Part shown: positions 51,644 through 60,644 of the stretch, one piece after another
Layout: every line of letters starts with the position of its first letter
Position numbering within the stretch: position 1 is the first letter of the stretch
Origin: Chlamydia pecorum E58
GTDB lineage: Bacteria; Chlamydiota; Chlamydiia; Chlamydiales; Chlamydiaceae
Length of the DNA stretch: 64,000 bases
Direction of reading: 5' to 3'
NCBI RefSeq assembly: GCF_000204135.1
Contig: NC_015408.1
Location: 1,042,198-1,106,197, forward strand
The notes under the pieces: generated by a model
Told to the model about the DNA's origin: nothing
The model's database searches: none
The model's input: the letters and a program-made list of their open reading frames with translations, nothing else
Translations under genes and position numbers: made by a program

Positions 51644-52269
51644 AAAAAAAACAATTTCAGTCTCTTGCCTGTTATTGGCATCCAGTTCTTAAAAAGATTG
51701 TTTCCTCTGAGGAACTCCATGCAAAATGGGTAAATACCCTCTCATTCTTAGAAAATTGCGGAGCAAAAAAAATCTCTGCAAGTGAACATCCTGTAGAAGT
51801 AAAGGAGGCAGTGTTAAAACATGCCGCAGAGGAATTCCGCCATGCCCACTATTTAAAAGTTCAAATTCCTAGGGTGAGCTCTATACCTTTCCCGAGCTAT
51901 GAAAAATCCAGCCTCCTTGGGGGACAAATTGCCAAGTATTACCTGCATCTTTTAGACTTAAGAATCAGCAAAGTGTTAAAGCACACCTACGGCTTATCAG
52001 GACAAACGCTAAAAAATACTGCCTATATCCTAGTCACTTTTGCTATAGAGCTTCGCGCTTCCGAACTCTATCCTCTTTACCACGAGATTTTAAAAGCCTC
52101 TTCAAGTAAGGTCTCAGTAAAATCCATAATTTTAGAAGAGCAAGGTCACCTTTCTATGATGGCTCAAGAGCTCGATATTCTCCCTTATGGAGAAGAGCTT
52201 CTTGAATATGCCTGTATTTTTGAAGCTGAGCTCTGCATGCAGCTCGTGAAAAACTTAGAAAAACTCTAA
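51628..52269 (+). CDS. Ferritin-like, probably diiron, protein in the bio operon
   Basis: A 213-residue all-helical protein starting at the ATG at 51628 (MPTIIEKKQFQ), with CAGGAGG upstream; the open frame reaches back to 51574 inside bioA. It has two ExxH motifs, E69-F-R-H72 in AAEEFRHAHYL and E171-Q-G-H174 in ILEEQGHLSMM, with E42 and E141 or E145 placed on the other helices. This is the ligand pattern of four-helix diiron oxygenases and related ferritin-like proteins. It overlaps bioA by 16 bases, so it is made with the biotin enzymes. Function is not established; a role in making or shuttling the pimeloyl precursor is an inference from position. Confidence 0.75.
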   Translation: MPTIIEKKQFQSLACYWHPVLKKIVSSEELHAKWVNTLSFLENCGAKKISASEHPVEVKEAVLKHAAEEFRHAHYLKVQIPRVSSIPFPSYEKSSLLGGQIAKYYLHLLDLRISKVLKHTYGLSGQTLKNTAYILVTFAIELRASELYPLYHEILKASSSKVSVKSIILEEQGHLSMMAQELDILPYGEELLEYACIFEAELCMQLVKNLEKL

Positions 52270-52340
52270 TTTCTTAGACTATAAATACCACTTCAGGCAA
52301 GTTTATTCCCCTAAAACAAGGCTATGTACTTGTCTGAACG

Positions 52341-53666
52341 ATGCGAACTTATAAGGTTTCCCCATCCTCTATTTGTGGAAATGTCCTCATTTCTCCATCA
52401 AAATCCCACTCTCTAAGAGCTATCCTCTTAGCTTCAGTCGCTCAAGGGACCTCAGAAATCCATAACTACCTGGTCTCTCCAGATACTGATGCTGTAATTC
52501 AAGCTTGTAGGCAGCTAGGAGCAAAAATAAAACGAACTCCAAAAACCTTATACATTTCTGGCACGTCATTCCCTATCTTCCCAGATCATACAGTGATTAA
52601 TGCAGGAAACTCAGGAATTGCCCTGCGTTTCCTAACAGCATTAGCATGCATGTTTTCTAAAAACATTACCCTTACAGGCTCTCCCTACCTACAGCGTCGC
52701 CCTATGGCTCCCCTAATCCAAGCCCTTGAAAATTTTGGAGCTTCGTTTACTTTCTCTACACATGCTCCCCTTCCTTTTTCCTTAAATGGACCCTTGTGTT
52801 CGGGATATACTGATGTTGATGGCAGTGATTCCCAATTTGCCTCAGCTCTAGCCCTGGCCTGTTCCCTAGCGGAAGGTCCCTTTTCCTTCACCATCCTCAA
52901 CCCTAAAGAACGACCTTGGTTTGCTCTTACCCTATGGTGGTTAGAGCAGCTCTCCCTTCCTTATACATGTTCAGAACATACGTATTCTTTCCCAGGAAAC
53001 TCCCGCCCTTTAGGTTTTTCTCATACTGTATCGGGAGATTACAGTAGCGCTTCCTTTATCGCCGCTGCTGCAATTCTTTCTAAAAGCTCTCGCCCCACGC
53101 ATCTTTACAACCTTAATCCCCGAGATATTCAAGGAGATAAGGAATTGTTGTTTTTACTAAAAAAACTCGGAGCTTCTATAGAATTTGATGCAGAGAAGCT
53201 CACGATCTTCCCTTCTTCCTTATCAGGAGGCTCTATAGATATGGATCTCTTCATCGACGCTCTTCCCATCCTTGCTGTGTTATGCTGCTCTGCTGATTCT
53301 CCTTCTCACCTATACAATGCACGAAGCGCAAGAAGTAAAGAAAGCGATCGTATAGAGACGATCACAGAAGAACTTCAAAAAATGGGAGCGTGTATACAAC
53401 CCACCCATGATGGCCTTATCATTAATCCTGGACCTTTACATGGAGCTAAACTAAACTCCCATAACGACCATAGGATTGCTATGGCATTGACAATTGCAGC
53501 AATGAACGCTTCTGGAGAAAGTCTCATCTGCGATACCGATTGCGTGAGAAAATCCTTCCCGAAGTTTTCTCAGATTTTACAATCTCTAGGGGGAAAAATT
53601 TGTGAAGATATTTCTCTGTGGCCTTCCTACAAGTGGGAAATCGCTACTGGGCAAAGCCTTTGCTGA
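52341..53666 (+). CDS. aroA: 3-phosphoshikimate 1-carboxyvinyltransferase (EPSP synthase)
   Basis: A 441-residue enzyme adding enolpyruvate to shikimate-3-phosphate. LISPSKSHSLRA, INAGNSGIALRFL (family NAGTAxR), DSQFASALALAC and SARSKESDRIETI are family motifs. It is the first gene of a tightly packed chorismate operon and overlaps aroK by 65 bases. No strong ribosome-binding site is seen at the ATG. Confidence 0.96.
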   Translation: MRTYKVSPSSICGNVLISPSKSHSLRAILLASVAQGTSEIHNYLVSPDTDAVIQACRQLGAKIKRTPKTLYISGTSFPIFPDHTVINAGNSGIALRFLTALACMFSKNITLTGSPYLQRRPMAPLIQALENFGASFTFSTHAPLPFSLNGPLCSGYTDVDGSDSQFASALALACSLAEGPFSFTILNPKERPWFALTLWWLEQLSLPYTCSEHTYSFPGNSRPLGFSHTVSGDYSSASFIAAAAILSKSSRPTHLYNLNPRDIQGDKELLFLLKKLGASIEFDAEKLTIFPSSLSGGSIDMDLFIDALPILAVLCCSADSPSHLYNARSARSKESDRIETITEELQKMGACIQPTHDGLIINPGPLHGAKLNSHNDHRIAMALTIAAMNASGESLICDTDCVRKSFPKFSQILQSLGGKICEDISLWPSYKWEIATGQSLC

Positions 53667-54132
53667 CTTTTTATCTTATACTTTTTTTGACCTTGATGAT
53701 CTCATCATCAAAAACTATGGAGAGGGAATACATACTACAACAGCAAAGATGTTCCTTGCTTATGGGAACGCAACCTTTTGCCATTGGGAAGCTCAGATAT
53801 TGCACTCCATCCCAGATTACAATAGTGTTGTAGCTTTAGGAGGAGGCACTTTAATGCACAACGAAACCTATCAAGAAATCCGCAACAAAGGTCCCCTAGT
53901 GTTTCTTTCTCTTCCCTTACCTATAGTAAAGCAAAGACTCCAAACTCGAGGGCTACCGGAGAAACTCAAGGAAGAACAAGCCCAAAGTTCTCTGGAAGAA
54001 GCTTTGAAAAAACGCATAAAACATATGAAAACACTCGCTACACATACTTTCCTTATGGATACTGTCATCCTTTCAGATCCACATTCCCTAACAGATGCTT
54101 GTGCAGCACTCAGGACTTTACTCAACCTATGA
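53602..54132 (+). CDS. aroK: Shikimate kinase
   Basis: A 176-residue P-loop kinase phosphorylating shikimate. The start is a GTG at 53602 with AGGGGGA upstream, giving [19 protein letters not shown] (Walker A near residue 10). DLDDLI binds Mg2+ and VALGGGTLM binds shikimate. It overlaps aroA by 65 bases and aroC by 4 bases (ATGA). Confidence 0.95.
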   Translation: MKIFLCGLPTSGKSLLGKAFADFLSYTFFDLDDLIIKNYGEGIHTTTAKMFLAYGNATFCHWEAQILHSIPDYNSVVALGGGTLMHNETYQEIRNKGPLVFLSLPLPIVKQRLQTRGLPEKLKEEQAQSSLEEALKKRIKHMKTLATHTFLMDTVILSDPHSLTDACAALRTLLNL

Positions 54133-55211
54133 AAAATCGTTTTGGCTCTCTATTTTCCTTCACTACCTGGGGAGAAGCTCATGGCCCCTCCATAGGTGTT
54201 GTGATTGATGGTTGCCCTGCAGGGATCCCTCTGACTCAAGAAGATTTCCTCCCTGCTATGGGAAGAAGAAGACCCGGAAGAGAAGGAACCTCACCAAGAA
54301 AAGAACCTGATGTTGTGCATATCCTCTCAGGAGTGTATCAGGGAGTTACTACCGGAACCCCCATCGCTCTACAGATCTTCAATATGGATGTGGACAGCTC
54401 CCCCTATGAAAAATATAAACATCTCTATCGCCCTGGGCATGGGCAATTTTCCTACGAGAGGAAATTTGGCATTGTCGATCCCTATGGAGGGGGAAGATCA
54501 TCAGCACGAGAAACCGCATGTCGCGTTGCTGCTGGTGTTGTTGCAGCGAAGTTCCTCGCACACCTAGAGATTTATTCTTTAGCATATCTTTCAGAAATCG
54601 GCCCTCTAACCACAAGGGAGTTTTTCCCCTTCACAGAGGAACTCGCAAAATATATCCACAACTCCCCCTACAACTCCCCTCTGGAGGAAACAGAAATCCG
54701 AAAACTTCTCCACTCCCTAAAGGAAGAGAGAGATTCTCTAGGGGGAGTAGTTTCTTTCATTACTTCTCCCCTACACGAACCTCTTGGAGAACCCTTATTC
54801 GATAAGATACAAGCACTTTTAGCCCATGCAATGATGAGCATTCCCGCAGCAAAGGGCTTTGAAATCGGCTTGGGATTTGCCTCCGCAGCTATGCGCGGCT
54901 CCCAATATACTGATCCCTTCGTACTGGGGAATGATGGAGCCATCTCCTTACTTACTAACCACTGTGGAGGAACTTTAGGAGGAATTACCATAGGAAAACC
55001 CCTGGAAGGACGCGTCGCCTTTAAGCCAACATCCTCAATAGCACGTCCACAAAAAACCGTGACGAAATCAAAAGAAGACGCCCTATACTCTACTCCAACT
55101 CAGGGACGCCATGATCCCTGTGTAGCAATACGAGCCGCTACCGTCGTGGAAGCTATGCTGAATCTTGTTCTTGCAGATCTTATCTTACAACAACGGTGCG
55201 CGAAACTATGA
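54129..55211 (+). CDS. aroC: Chorismate synthase
   Basis: A 360-residue FMN-dependent enzyme forming chorismate. It starts [20 protein letters not shown] at the ATG at 54129, overlapping the aroK stop; [23 protein letters not shown] and [11 protein letters not shown] are conserved. It overlaps aroB by 4 bases. The frame stays open 10 codons further upstream, but the later ATG fits the family. Confidence 0.97.
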   Translation: MKNRFGSLFSFTTWGEAHGPSIGVVIDGCPAGIPLTQEDFLPAMGRRRPGREGTSPRKEPDVVHILSGVYQGVTTGTPIALQIFNMDVDSSPYEKYKHLYRPGHGQFSYERKFGIVDPYGGGRSSARETACRVAAGVVAAKFLAHLEIYSLAYLSEIGPLTTREFFPFTEELAKYIHNSPYNSPLEETEIRKLLHSLKEERDSLGGVVSFITSPLHEPLGEPLFDKIQALLAHAMMSIPAAKGFEIGLGFASAAMRGSQYTDPFVLGNDGAISLLTNHCGGTLGGITIGKPLEGRVAFKPTSSIARPQKTVTKSKEDALYSTPTQGRHDPCVAIRAATVVEAMLNLVLADLILQQRCAKL

Positions 55212-56347
55212 TCAAGGAAATCCTCACCCAACCCCACAGAGCAAAACTTGTTTCTAACTTTTTCTCAAAGGAGCTCTTCTCCTCTCTCTCTCTGAAAAAT
55301 CCCCTAGTGATTATTACAGATCATCATATCCAACAGCTCCACCTCCCTCCCATTATCTCCCGTCTAAAACTCCTAGGCTATAAAGTTCTTGTCCTTGCCT
55401 TCGCTCCAGGAGAACAAAGTAAAACCTTCGAAGTATTTCTTTCTTTACAGCAACAACTTATCGACCTAGGGATCTCCTCTGGAACACCGATCCTAGGATG
55501 GGGTGGCGGTGTCGTTCTGGATATAGCAGGATTTGTCGCTGCTACCTGCTGTCGTGGCGTGCCTCTCTATCTTGTTCCAACTACACTTACTGCCATGATC
55601 GATGCCAGCATCGGAGGAAAAAATGGGATTAACCTTCAGGGGGTTAAAAACCGCCTAGGAACCGTGTACCTTCCCAAGGATGTATGGATATGTCCAGAGT
55701 TTTTATCAACATTACCGCAACATGAATGGAGCTACGGTATTGCTGAAGCAATAAAGCACGGAGTCATTGCAGATCCCTATATTTGGGAATTTCTCCATAC
55801 CCACCATCAAGAGGTCTTTTCTTCTCCTAAACTGCTTAAAGAATTGATCCTCAGAAACTGCCAAGTAAAGGCCGCCATCGTAAAAGAAGATCTCCACGAT
55901 CGTTGCCGAAGGAAAATCCTAAATTTTGGGCATTCTATAGCCCACGCTATCGAAGCCCTCTCCGAGGGACACGTCCCCCATGGAAAAGCTGTAAGCGTTG
56001 GCATGATGATAGAAACCCAACTCTCCTTAGCTTGTGGCGTTCTTTGGTCTCCACAAGTCCTTAAAGACTTACGCACACTATTAAAACTCTTTCACCTTCC
56101 GACAACTCTCGAAGAGTTACGCACCTCTATCCCACAATCCTTGCATGAACATGTCTATCATCCTGGAAATCTCATGCGCATCTTACACCACGATAAAAAA
56201 AATCCCTCTCCAAAAGAGTTCAATATGGTTATGATAGAACGCCTTGGGAAAGCCGCCTCTTTCCAAGGAACATACTGTGCCTCTCCCCGCAGGGAGGTCC
56301 TTCTTAAGGTCTTAGAAAATGAATGCTCTCTTATGCGCTACAATTAA
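55208..56347 (+). CDS. aroB: 3-dehydroquinate synthase
   Basis: A 379-residue NAD- and Zn-dependent enzyme of the shikimate pathway. The glycine-rich [20 protein letters not shown] segment, the [18 protein letters not shown] motif and the metal ligands in [12 protein letters not shown] are visible. The ATG at 55208 overlaps the aroC stop (ATGA); a GTG four codons earlier is less likely. Confidence 0.96.
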   Translation: MIKEILTQPHRAKLVSNFFSKELFSSLSLKNPLVIITDHHIQQLHLPPIISRLKLLGYKVLVLAFAPGEQSKTFEVFLSLQQQLIDLGISSGTPILGWGGGVVLDIAGFVAATCCRGVPLYLVPTTLTAMIDASIGGKNGINLQGVKNRLGTVYLPKDVWICPEFLSTLPQHEWSYGIAEAIKHGVIADPYIWEFLHTHHQEVFSSPKLLKELILRNCQVKAAIVKEDLHDRCRRKILNFGHSIAHAIEALSEGHVPHGKAVSVGMMIETQLSLACGVLWSPQVLKDLRTLLKLFHLPTTLEELRTSIPQSLHEHVYHPGNLMRILHHDKKNPSPKEFNMVMIERLGKAASFQGTYCASPRREVLLKVLENECSLMRYN

Positions 56348-57761
56348 CGGCCCGACATTTTCACAAGCAAAACAACAAATCCTCGACTCTCTTCCTTTTG
56401 TGGACAGCATAGAACTTCGCGTAGATTCTCTATCCACCTTAAGCCCTTCTGCCTTAAGCTTCTTATTAGCTATGGCAAAAGCTCCTATCCTTACATATAA
56501 AAAACCTCAAGGCCTCTCCTCTAGTGCCTGGGTAGAGAAAATTCTCTCTTTAGCTGCACTCTCTCCAACATATCTCGATGTGGATATTCAATTTCCTCAA
56601 GACGCCCTAAGAAAAATCCGCCTTTCCTATCCCGATATAAAAATCATCCTCTCTCACCATACGGAAACCTATGAAGATCCCCATCATATTTATCATAAAA
56701 TGCATAGCACCCCTGCGCACTACTACAAAATCGTAACTTACTCAGAAACTCCCCTACAAACTCTACGCTTTGTACACGCTGCGCGCTCCTTACCTCCCCA
56801 AGCTACAGCCCTATGCCTTGGGGAACATAGCCTCGCCTCAAGAGTCCTGTCTCCTTTAATGGGGAACGCAATGAATTACGCTGCAGGACGCCATGCTTCT
56901 CCCGCAGCTCCCGGGCAGCCCCACCTTGATGATCTCCTTGCATATAACTATAAAAATCTCTCCCAAGAGGCTGAAATTTATGCTCTTATTGGCAACCCTG
57001 TAGACCGCAGTCCAAGCCACATTACCCACAACAAATTCTTTTCTAAACTCCTTATCAAAGCAAGCTACATAAAAATCCCTCTATCCCCAGAGCAACTTAC
57101 TGAGTTTTTCATTATTTTACGTACTCTTCCCTTTCGAGGTCTGAGCGTAACCATGCCATTAAAAGTTCCCGTCATGGACTATATGGATATCTTAGATCCC
57201 TCAGCACAACTCTGCGGTGCTGTGAATACCATTCTCTTTCATGAAGACGTCTTATATGGATACAACACCGATGGGCAAGGAGCCTTCAATCTTCTTGTTC
57301 GCAAAGGTGTCGCTATTAAAAACAAACATGTCGCAATTTTAGGGGCCGGGGGTGCAGCAAGATCCCTCGCGGTGACTCTTGCACACCACGGCGCCTATAT
57401 CCACATTTTCAACAGAACCTTCCAAAATGCAGAGTCCTTGGCAAAGCTCTGCAATGGCACCGCTCACCCTCTAAAAGATCTTCGAGGATTTGCTAGCGAT
57501 CTCCTAATCAACACCCTCCCTCCAGAAATAGGATTTCCCTGGGAATTTCCTCCAATAATCTTGGATATCAATACTTTCCCCAAAAACACCCCCTACCTAC
57601 TTAAAGCTCAACAGCTCGGTGTTCGCGTGTTTCATGGCTACGAGATGTTTATAGAACAAGCCCTACTGCAGTTTTCCCTATGGTTTCCAGAGCTCTCCTC
57701 GCAGCACCTTCAGCTGTTTAGGGAAAATGTCGAATCTCTTATGCATGCGTTGGATCCATGA
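56319..57761 (+). CDS. aroDE: Fused 3-dehydroquinate dehydratase / shikimate dehydrogenase
   Basis: A 480-residue two-domain protein. Residues about 1-210 form a type I dehydroquinase (IELRVDSL, HYYKIVTYSETP with the Schiff-base lysine). Residues about 220-480 form shikimate dehydrogenase (IGNPVDRSPSHITHNKFF, GLSVTMPLKVPVMD, NTDGQGAFN, ILGAGGAARSLAVTLA). The fusion is typical of Chlamydiaceae. The start overlaps aroB by 29 bases. Confidence 0.96.
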   Translation: MNALLCATINGPTFSQAKQQILDSLPFVDSIELRVDSLSTLSPSALSFLLAMAKAPILTYKKPQGLSSSAWVEKILSLAALSPTYLDVDIQFPQDALRKIRLSYPDIKIILSHHTETYEDPHHIYHKMHSTPAHYYKIVTYSETPLQTLRFVHAARSLPPQATALCLGEHSLASRVLSPLMGNAMNYAAGRHASPAAPGQPHLDDLLAYNYKNLSQEAEIYALIGNPVDRSPSHITHNKFFSKLLIKASYIKIPLSPEQLTEFFIILRTLPFRGLSVTMPLKVPVMDYMDILDPSAQLCGAVNTILFHEDVLYGYNTDGQGAFNLLVRKGVAIKNKHVAILGAGGAARSLAVTLAHHGAYIHIFNRTFQNAESLAKLCNGTAHPLKDLRGFASDLLINTLPPEIGFPWEFPPIILDINTFPKNTPYLLKAQQLGVRVFHGYEMFIEQALLQFSLWFPELSSQHLQLFRENVESLMHALDP

Positions 57762-58546
57762 TGATGCGTATACTTTGGATATTCCTAGCTGTTTCCTTAA
57801 ATCTCTACGGCTCCACATCACGCTATGCCCAGGTGAAATCGATTCACGAAGTCGCTGGGGACATCCTCTATGACCCTGAGGAATTTTGGCTGATTTTCGA
57901 TCTTGACGATACACTATTTCAAGGTGCAGAAGCCCTGACGCACTCTAAGTGGCTTCATCATACCCTAGAAGGACTTCTCCACCATGGCGTAACAAAACAA
58001 GAAGCATGGGAAACTCTAGTTCCCTACTGGTTAGAGCTACAGGAGATGGGCTCTGTAAAATCTATAGAAACCGCTATCAATATTTTAATCCAAAGAATCC
58101 AAGAACAAGGAAAGCCCGTTTTTGCCTATACTGAACGGCCTAGACGCTCTAAAGATCTCACTCTAAGGCAACTTCAAGCTGTACACCTTTCGTTATCACC
58201 TACTGCTCCAAAAGTTGCAGCGCTTCCAGATTCGCTTATATATGAGGCGGGGGTACTCTTCGCTGAGGAATACAACAAAGGTTTAGGACTGAAGCTTTTC
58301 TTAGATTCTCTAGATTCCCTCCCTAAGAAAATTATCTATATCGATAATCTTAAGGAAAACGTTTTGCGCATCGGGGAGCTCTGTAAAAATCGTGGGATCC
58401 CATATTTTGGTATTACCTACACGGCACAGCAATTTCTTCCTCCTGTGTACCTTCCTGAAATTGCTAAAGTTCAATATACATTTTCCAAAAAGCTTCTTAG
58501 TAATGAAGCTGCTGCTCTTCTCCTTCGTCATCAAATGCACGAATAA
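57758..58546 (+). CDS. Secreted HAD-like protein, DUF2608-type (CT371-like)
   Basis: A 262-residue protein with a signal peptide (MMMRILWIFLAVSLNLYGSTS). A HAD-type catalytic motif, FDLDDTLF, lies near residue 50, and IIYIDNLKENV near residue 190 fits the late HAD acidic motif, so a phosphatase-like activity is plausible. It overlaps the aroDE stop by 4 bases, so it is transcribed with the aro operon although its product is exported. ATGs at 57761 and 57764 are alternatives. The substrate is unknown. Confidence 0.8.
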   Translation: MMMRILWIFLAVSLNLYGSTSRYAQVKSIHEVAGDILYDPEEFWLIFDLDDTLFQGAEALTHSKWLHHTLEGLLHHGVTKQEAWETLVPYWLELQEMGSVKSIETAINILIQRIQEQGKPVFAYTERPRRSKDLTLRQLQAVHLSLSPTAPKVAALPDSLIYEAGVLFAEEYNKGLGLKLFLDSLDSLPKKIIYIDNLKENVLRIGELCKNRGIPYFGITYTAQQFLPPVYLPEIAKVQYTFSKKLLSNEAAALLLRHQMHE

Positions 58547-58643
58547 CACCTAAAGAAAAGAGCTCATCTCATATAAAAGTTATGGAACAAAAACACTGTT
58601 TTTTTTAAGAGTCAAAAGAGAATTCCTTTGTTAAAGGTAATAC

Positions 58644-60011
58644 ATGGGTTTATTTCGTTTTGTCTTACTCACGGGACTGTGCGCCTATAGTACCTCGCCT
58701 TTCCTATCCTACGCGATATCTCCTAAACACCATCATCACCATCGCTATGCAGATCGCTTAAAACGCAACCAACATTACCGAAATAACCGCAATTCAATAA
58801 AACCTTCTCAAAATATAGAGTCCCCTCTTCAACAAAAAGTAAATGAGAAATATCCCGAATGTAAGAATATCTTCTCTCCCATAAAAAACTTCCTAGCCTC
58901 ACAAGCTTGGGAAAAAAATCTTTCTCTGACAAAGTTAAAGCTGGCAGCCCAAAATGCTACAAATTCTCAGATAGCCTTAGATCTTACTTTACTTCCCCAA
59001 TGGACTCATCCCAGAATAAACTCTGGAACGACACAACCTCAAAAACTCCCTTCTTGGCAACTTTGCTTCAGCCCGAATATCTCCTGGGAACTCTATAACT
59101 CTCCAGAAGCAGGAACCGGGACTTTGGATTTCAATTACACCATTGTGCGCTATTGGAACAATTCTGCAGCAAACCTCAACACAGCTGTAGGTACCTCAGC
59201 AGGAATTAACGACTACACAGCGAAAGAAAGCTACCTGGGACAGCTGACATTTTCTCAAACATTTCCTGGGAATGTATGGACTATAGTGCTAGGCCAATAT
59301 AGTCTCTACGCTATAGACGGTACACTATACGATAATGATCAACAAACCGGATTCATCAGCTATGCCCTTTCGCAAAACGCCAGTGCAACATATTCACAAG
59401 GAAGCTTAGGAGCATATCTACAGTTTTCTCCAACTGCAGAAATCCAAATTCAGGTCGGAGCCCAAGATGCCTTTGACCTCACGGGAACTTCCTTGAATTT
59501 CAATAACCTTACAAAAAATAAATACAACTTCTTTGGTTTCTTTTCCTGGTCTCCATCAACTTGGGGAGGAGGGCAATATTCCCTTTTGCTCTATAGCACG
59601 CGTTCTGTCCCCAAACAGCCCTCGCAAACTATGGGGTGGTCTGTAAACATCGGACAAAACCTCGGAGAAAAACTCTATGTCTTCGGAAGATGGAACGGCG
59701 CTACAGGAACCGCATTTGCAATAAACCGTTCCGTAGCGTGGGGAATCGCTTCTGCAAATCCTTTCAACCGAGATCCTAAAGATCTTTTTGGCCTAGGGTG
59801 TGCTATCAGCAAAGTGAATACCAAGGCTCTCCCCCCCCCTAGCAACACTCCAGTACGCAAGTATGAAACCGTTGCAGAGGTTTTTGCTACTATAGGCTTT
59901 GGTCCTCACCTCTCTTTAACTCCAGATTATCAAATTTTCATCCACCCAGCTCTTCGTCCTGAACGTAGCACGTCTCAAGTCTATGGAGTCCGAGGCAATT
60001 TCATTTTCTAA
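58644..60011 (+). CDS. aaxA: Outer-membrane arginine porin AaxA (OprB family)
   Basis: A 455-residue OprB-type porin with a signal peptide (about residues 1-25). A histidine-rich, basic stretch (KHHHHHRYADRLKRNQHYRNN) follows, then repeated barrel strands ending in YGVRGNFIF. AaxA passes arginine through the outer membrane for the decarboxylase system. A run of nine C lies in the coding sequence at 59831-59839 (ALPPPSNTP), within the last third. aaxB follows after 36 bases. Confidence 0.92.
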   Translation: MGLFRFVLLTGLCAYSTSPFLSYAISPKHHHHHRYADRLKRNQHYRNNRNSIKPSQNIESPLQQKVNEKYPECKNIFSPIKNFLASQAWEKNLSLTKLKLAAQNATNSQIALDLTLLPQWTHPRINSGTTQPQKLPSWQLCFSPNISWELYNSPEAGTGTLDFNYTIVRYWNNSAANLNTAVGTSAGINDYTAKESYLGQLTFSQTFPGNVWTIVLGQYSLYAIDGTLYDNDQQTGFISYALSQNASATYSQGSLGAYLQFSPTAEIQIQVGAQDAFDLTGTSLNFNNLTKNKYNFFGFFSWSPSTWGGGQYSLLLYSTRSVPKQPSQTMGWSVNIGQNLGEKLYVFGRWNGATGTAFAINRSVAWGIASANPFNRDPKDLFGLGCAISKVNTKALPPPSNTPVRKYETVAEVFATIGFGPHLSLTPDYQIFIHPALRPERSTSQVYGVRGNFIF

Positions 60012-60047
60012 AAGTTATTTAATTTGAAAAATTCTTAGGAGTTTAAT

Positions 60048-60635
60048 ATGGCGTACGGCACACGTTACCCTACACTTGCCTTTCATACAGGAGGAGCTGG
60101 AGAATCCGACGATGGCATGCCCCCTCAGCCTTTTGAAACTTTCTGTTATGATTCTGCTCTTTTCGAAGCAAAAATTGAAAATTTTAATCTTGTATCTTAC
60201 ACCTCGGTCTTACCTAAAGAGCTCTTTGGAAACATCGTCCCTGTAGATACTTGCGTTAAAAATTTCAAGCATGGTGCTGTTCTTGAAGTAATCATGGCAG
60301 GACGCGGAGCAGCTCTCGCAGATGGGACCCAAGCTATTGCCACCGGAATCGGAATTTGCTGGGGAAAAAATAAAAATGGTGAGCTTATTGGCGGCTGGGC
60401 TGCAGAATATGTAGAATTCTTCCCTACATGGATAGATGATGATATCGCAGCTTCTCATGCCCAAATGTGGCTAAAAAAATCCCTACAGCACGAACTAGAT
60501 CTGCGCTCAGTAGCAAAACACAGCGAATTCCAGTTCTTCCACAACTACATCAATATCAAAAAGAAATTCGGATTTTGCTTAACAGCATTAGGATTCTTAA
60601 ACTTCGAAAATGCTGATCCAGTAACCGTGCAATAG
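60048..60635 (+). CDS. aaxB: Pyruvoyl-dependent arginine decarboxylase AaxB
   Basis: A 195-residue proenzyme that decarboxylates arginine to agmatine. The self-cleavage pair is T52-S53 in [15 protein letters not shown], which yields the pyruvoyl cofactor on the alpha chain; [18 protein letters not shown] is conserved. The frame is complete, in contrast to inactivated copies reported in some C. trachomatis strains. AGGAG lies ahead of the ATG. It works with AaxC, which exchanges arginine for agmatine. Confidence 0.96.
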   Translation: MAYGTRYPTLAFHTGGAGESDDGMPPQPFETFCYDSALFEAKIENFNLVSYTSVLPKELFGNIVPVDTCVKNFKHGAVLEVIMAGRGAALADGTQAIATGIGICWGKNKNGELIGGWAAEYVEFFPTWIDDDIAASHAQMWLKKSLQHELDLRSVAKHSEFQFFHNYINIKKKFGFCLTALGFLNFENADPVTVQ

Positions 60636-60644
60636 GAGATCCCT

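Noticed and set aside
53602..53666. Frameshift or annotation error at the aroA/aroK overlap
   Set aside because: aroK begins with an intact P-loop right after the GTG with a strong ribosome-binding site, and aroA is full length.
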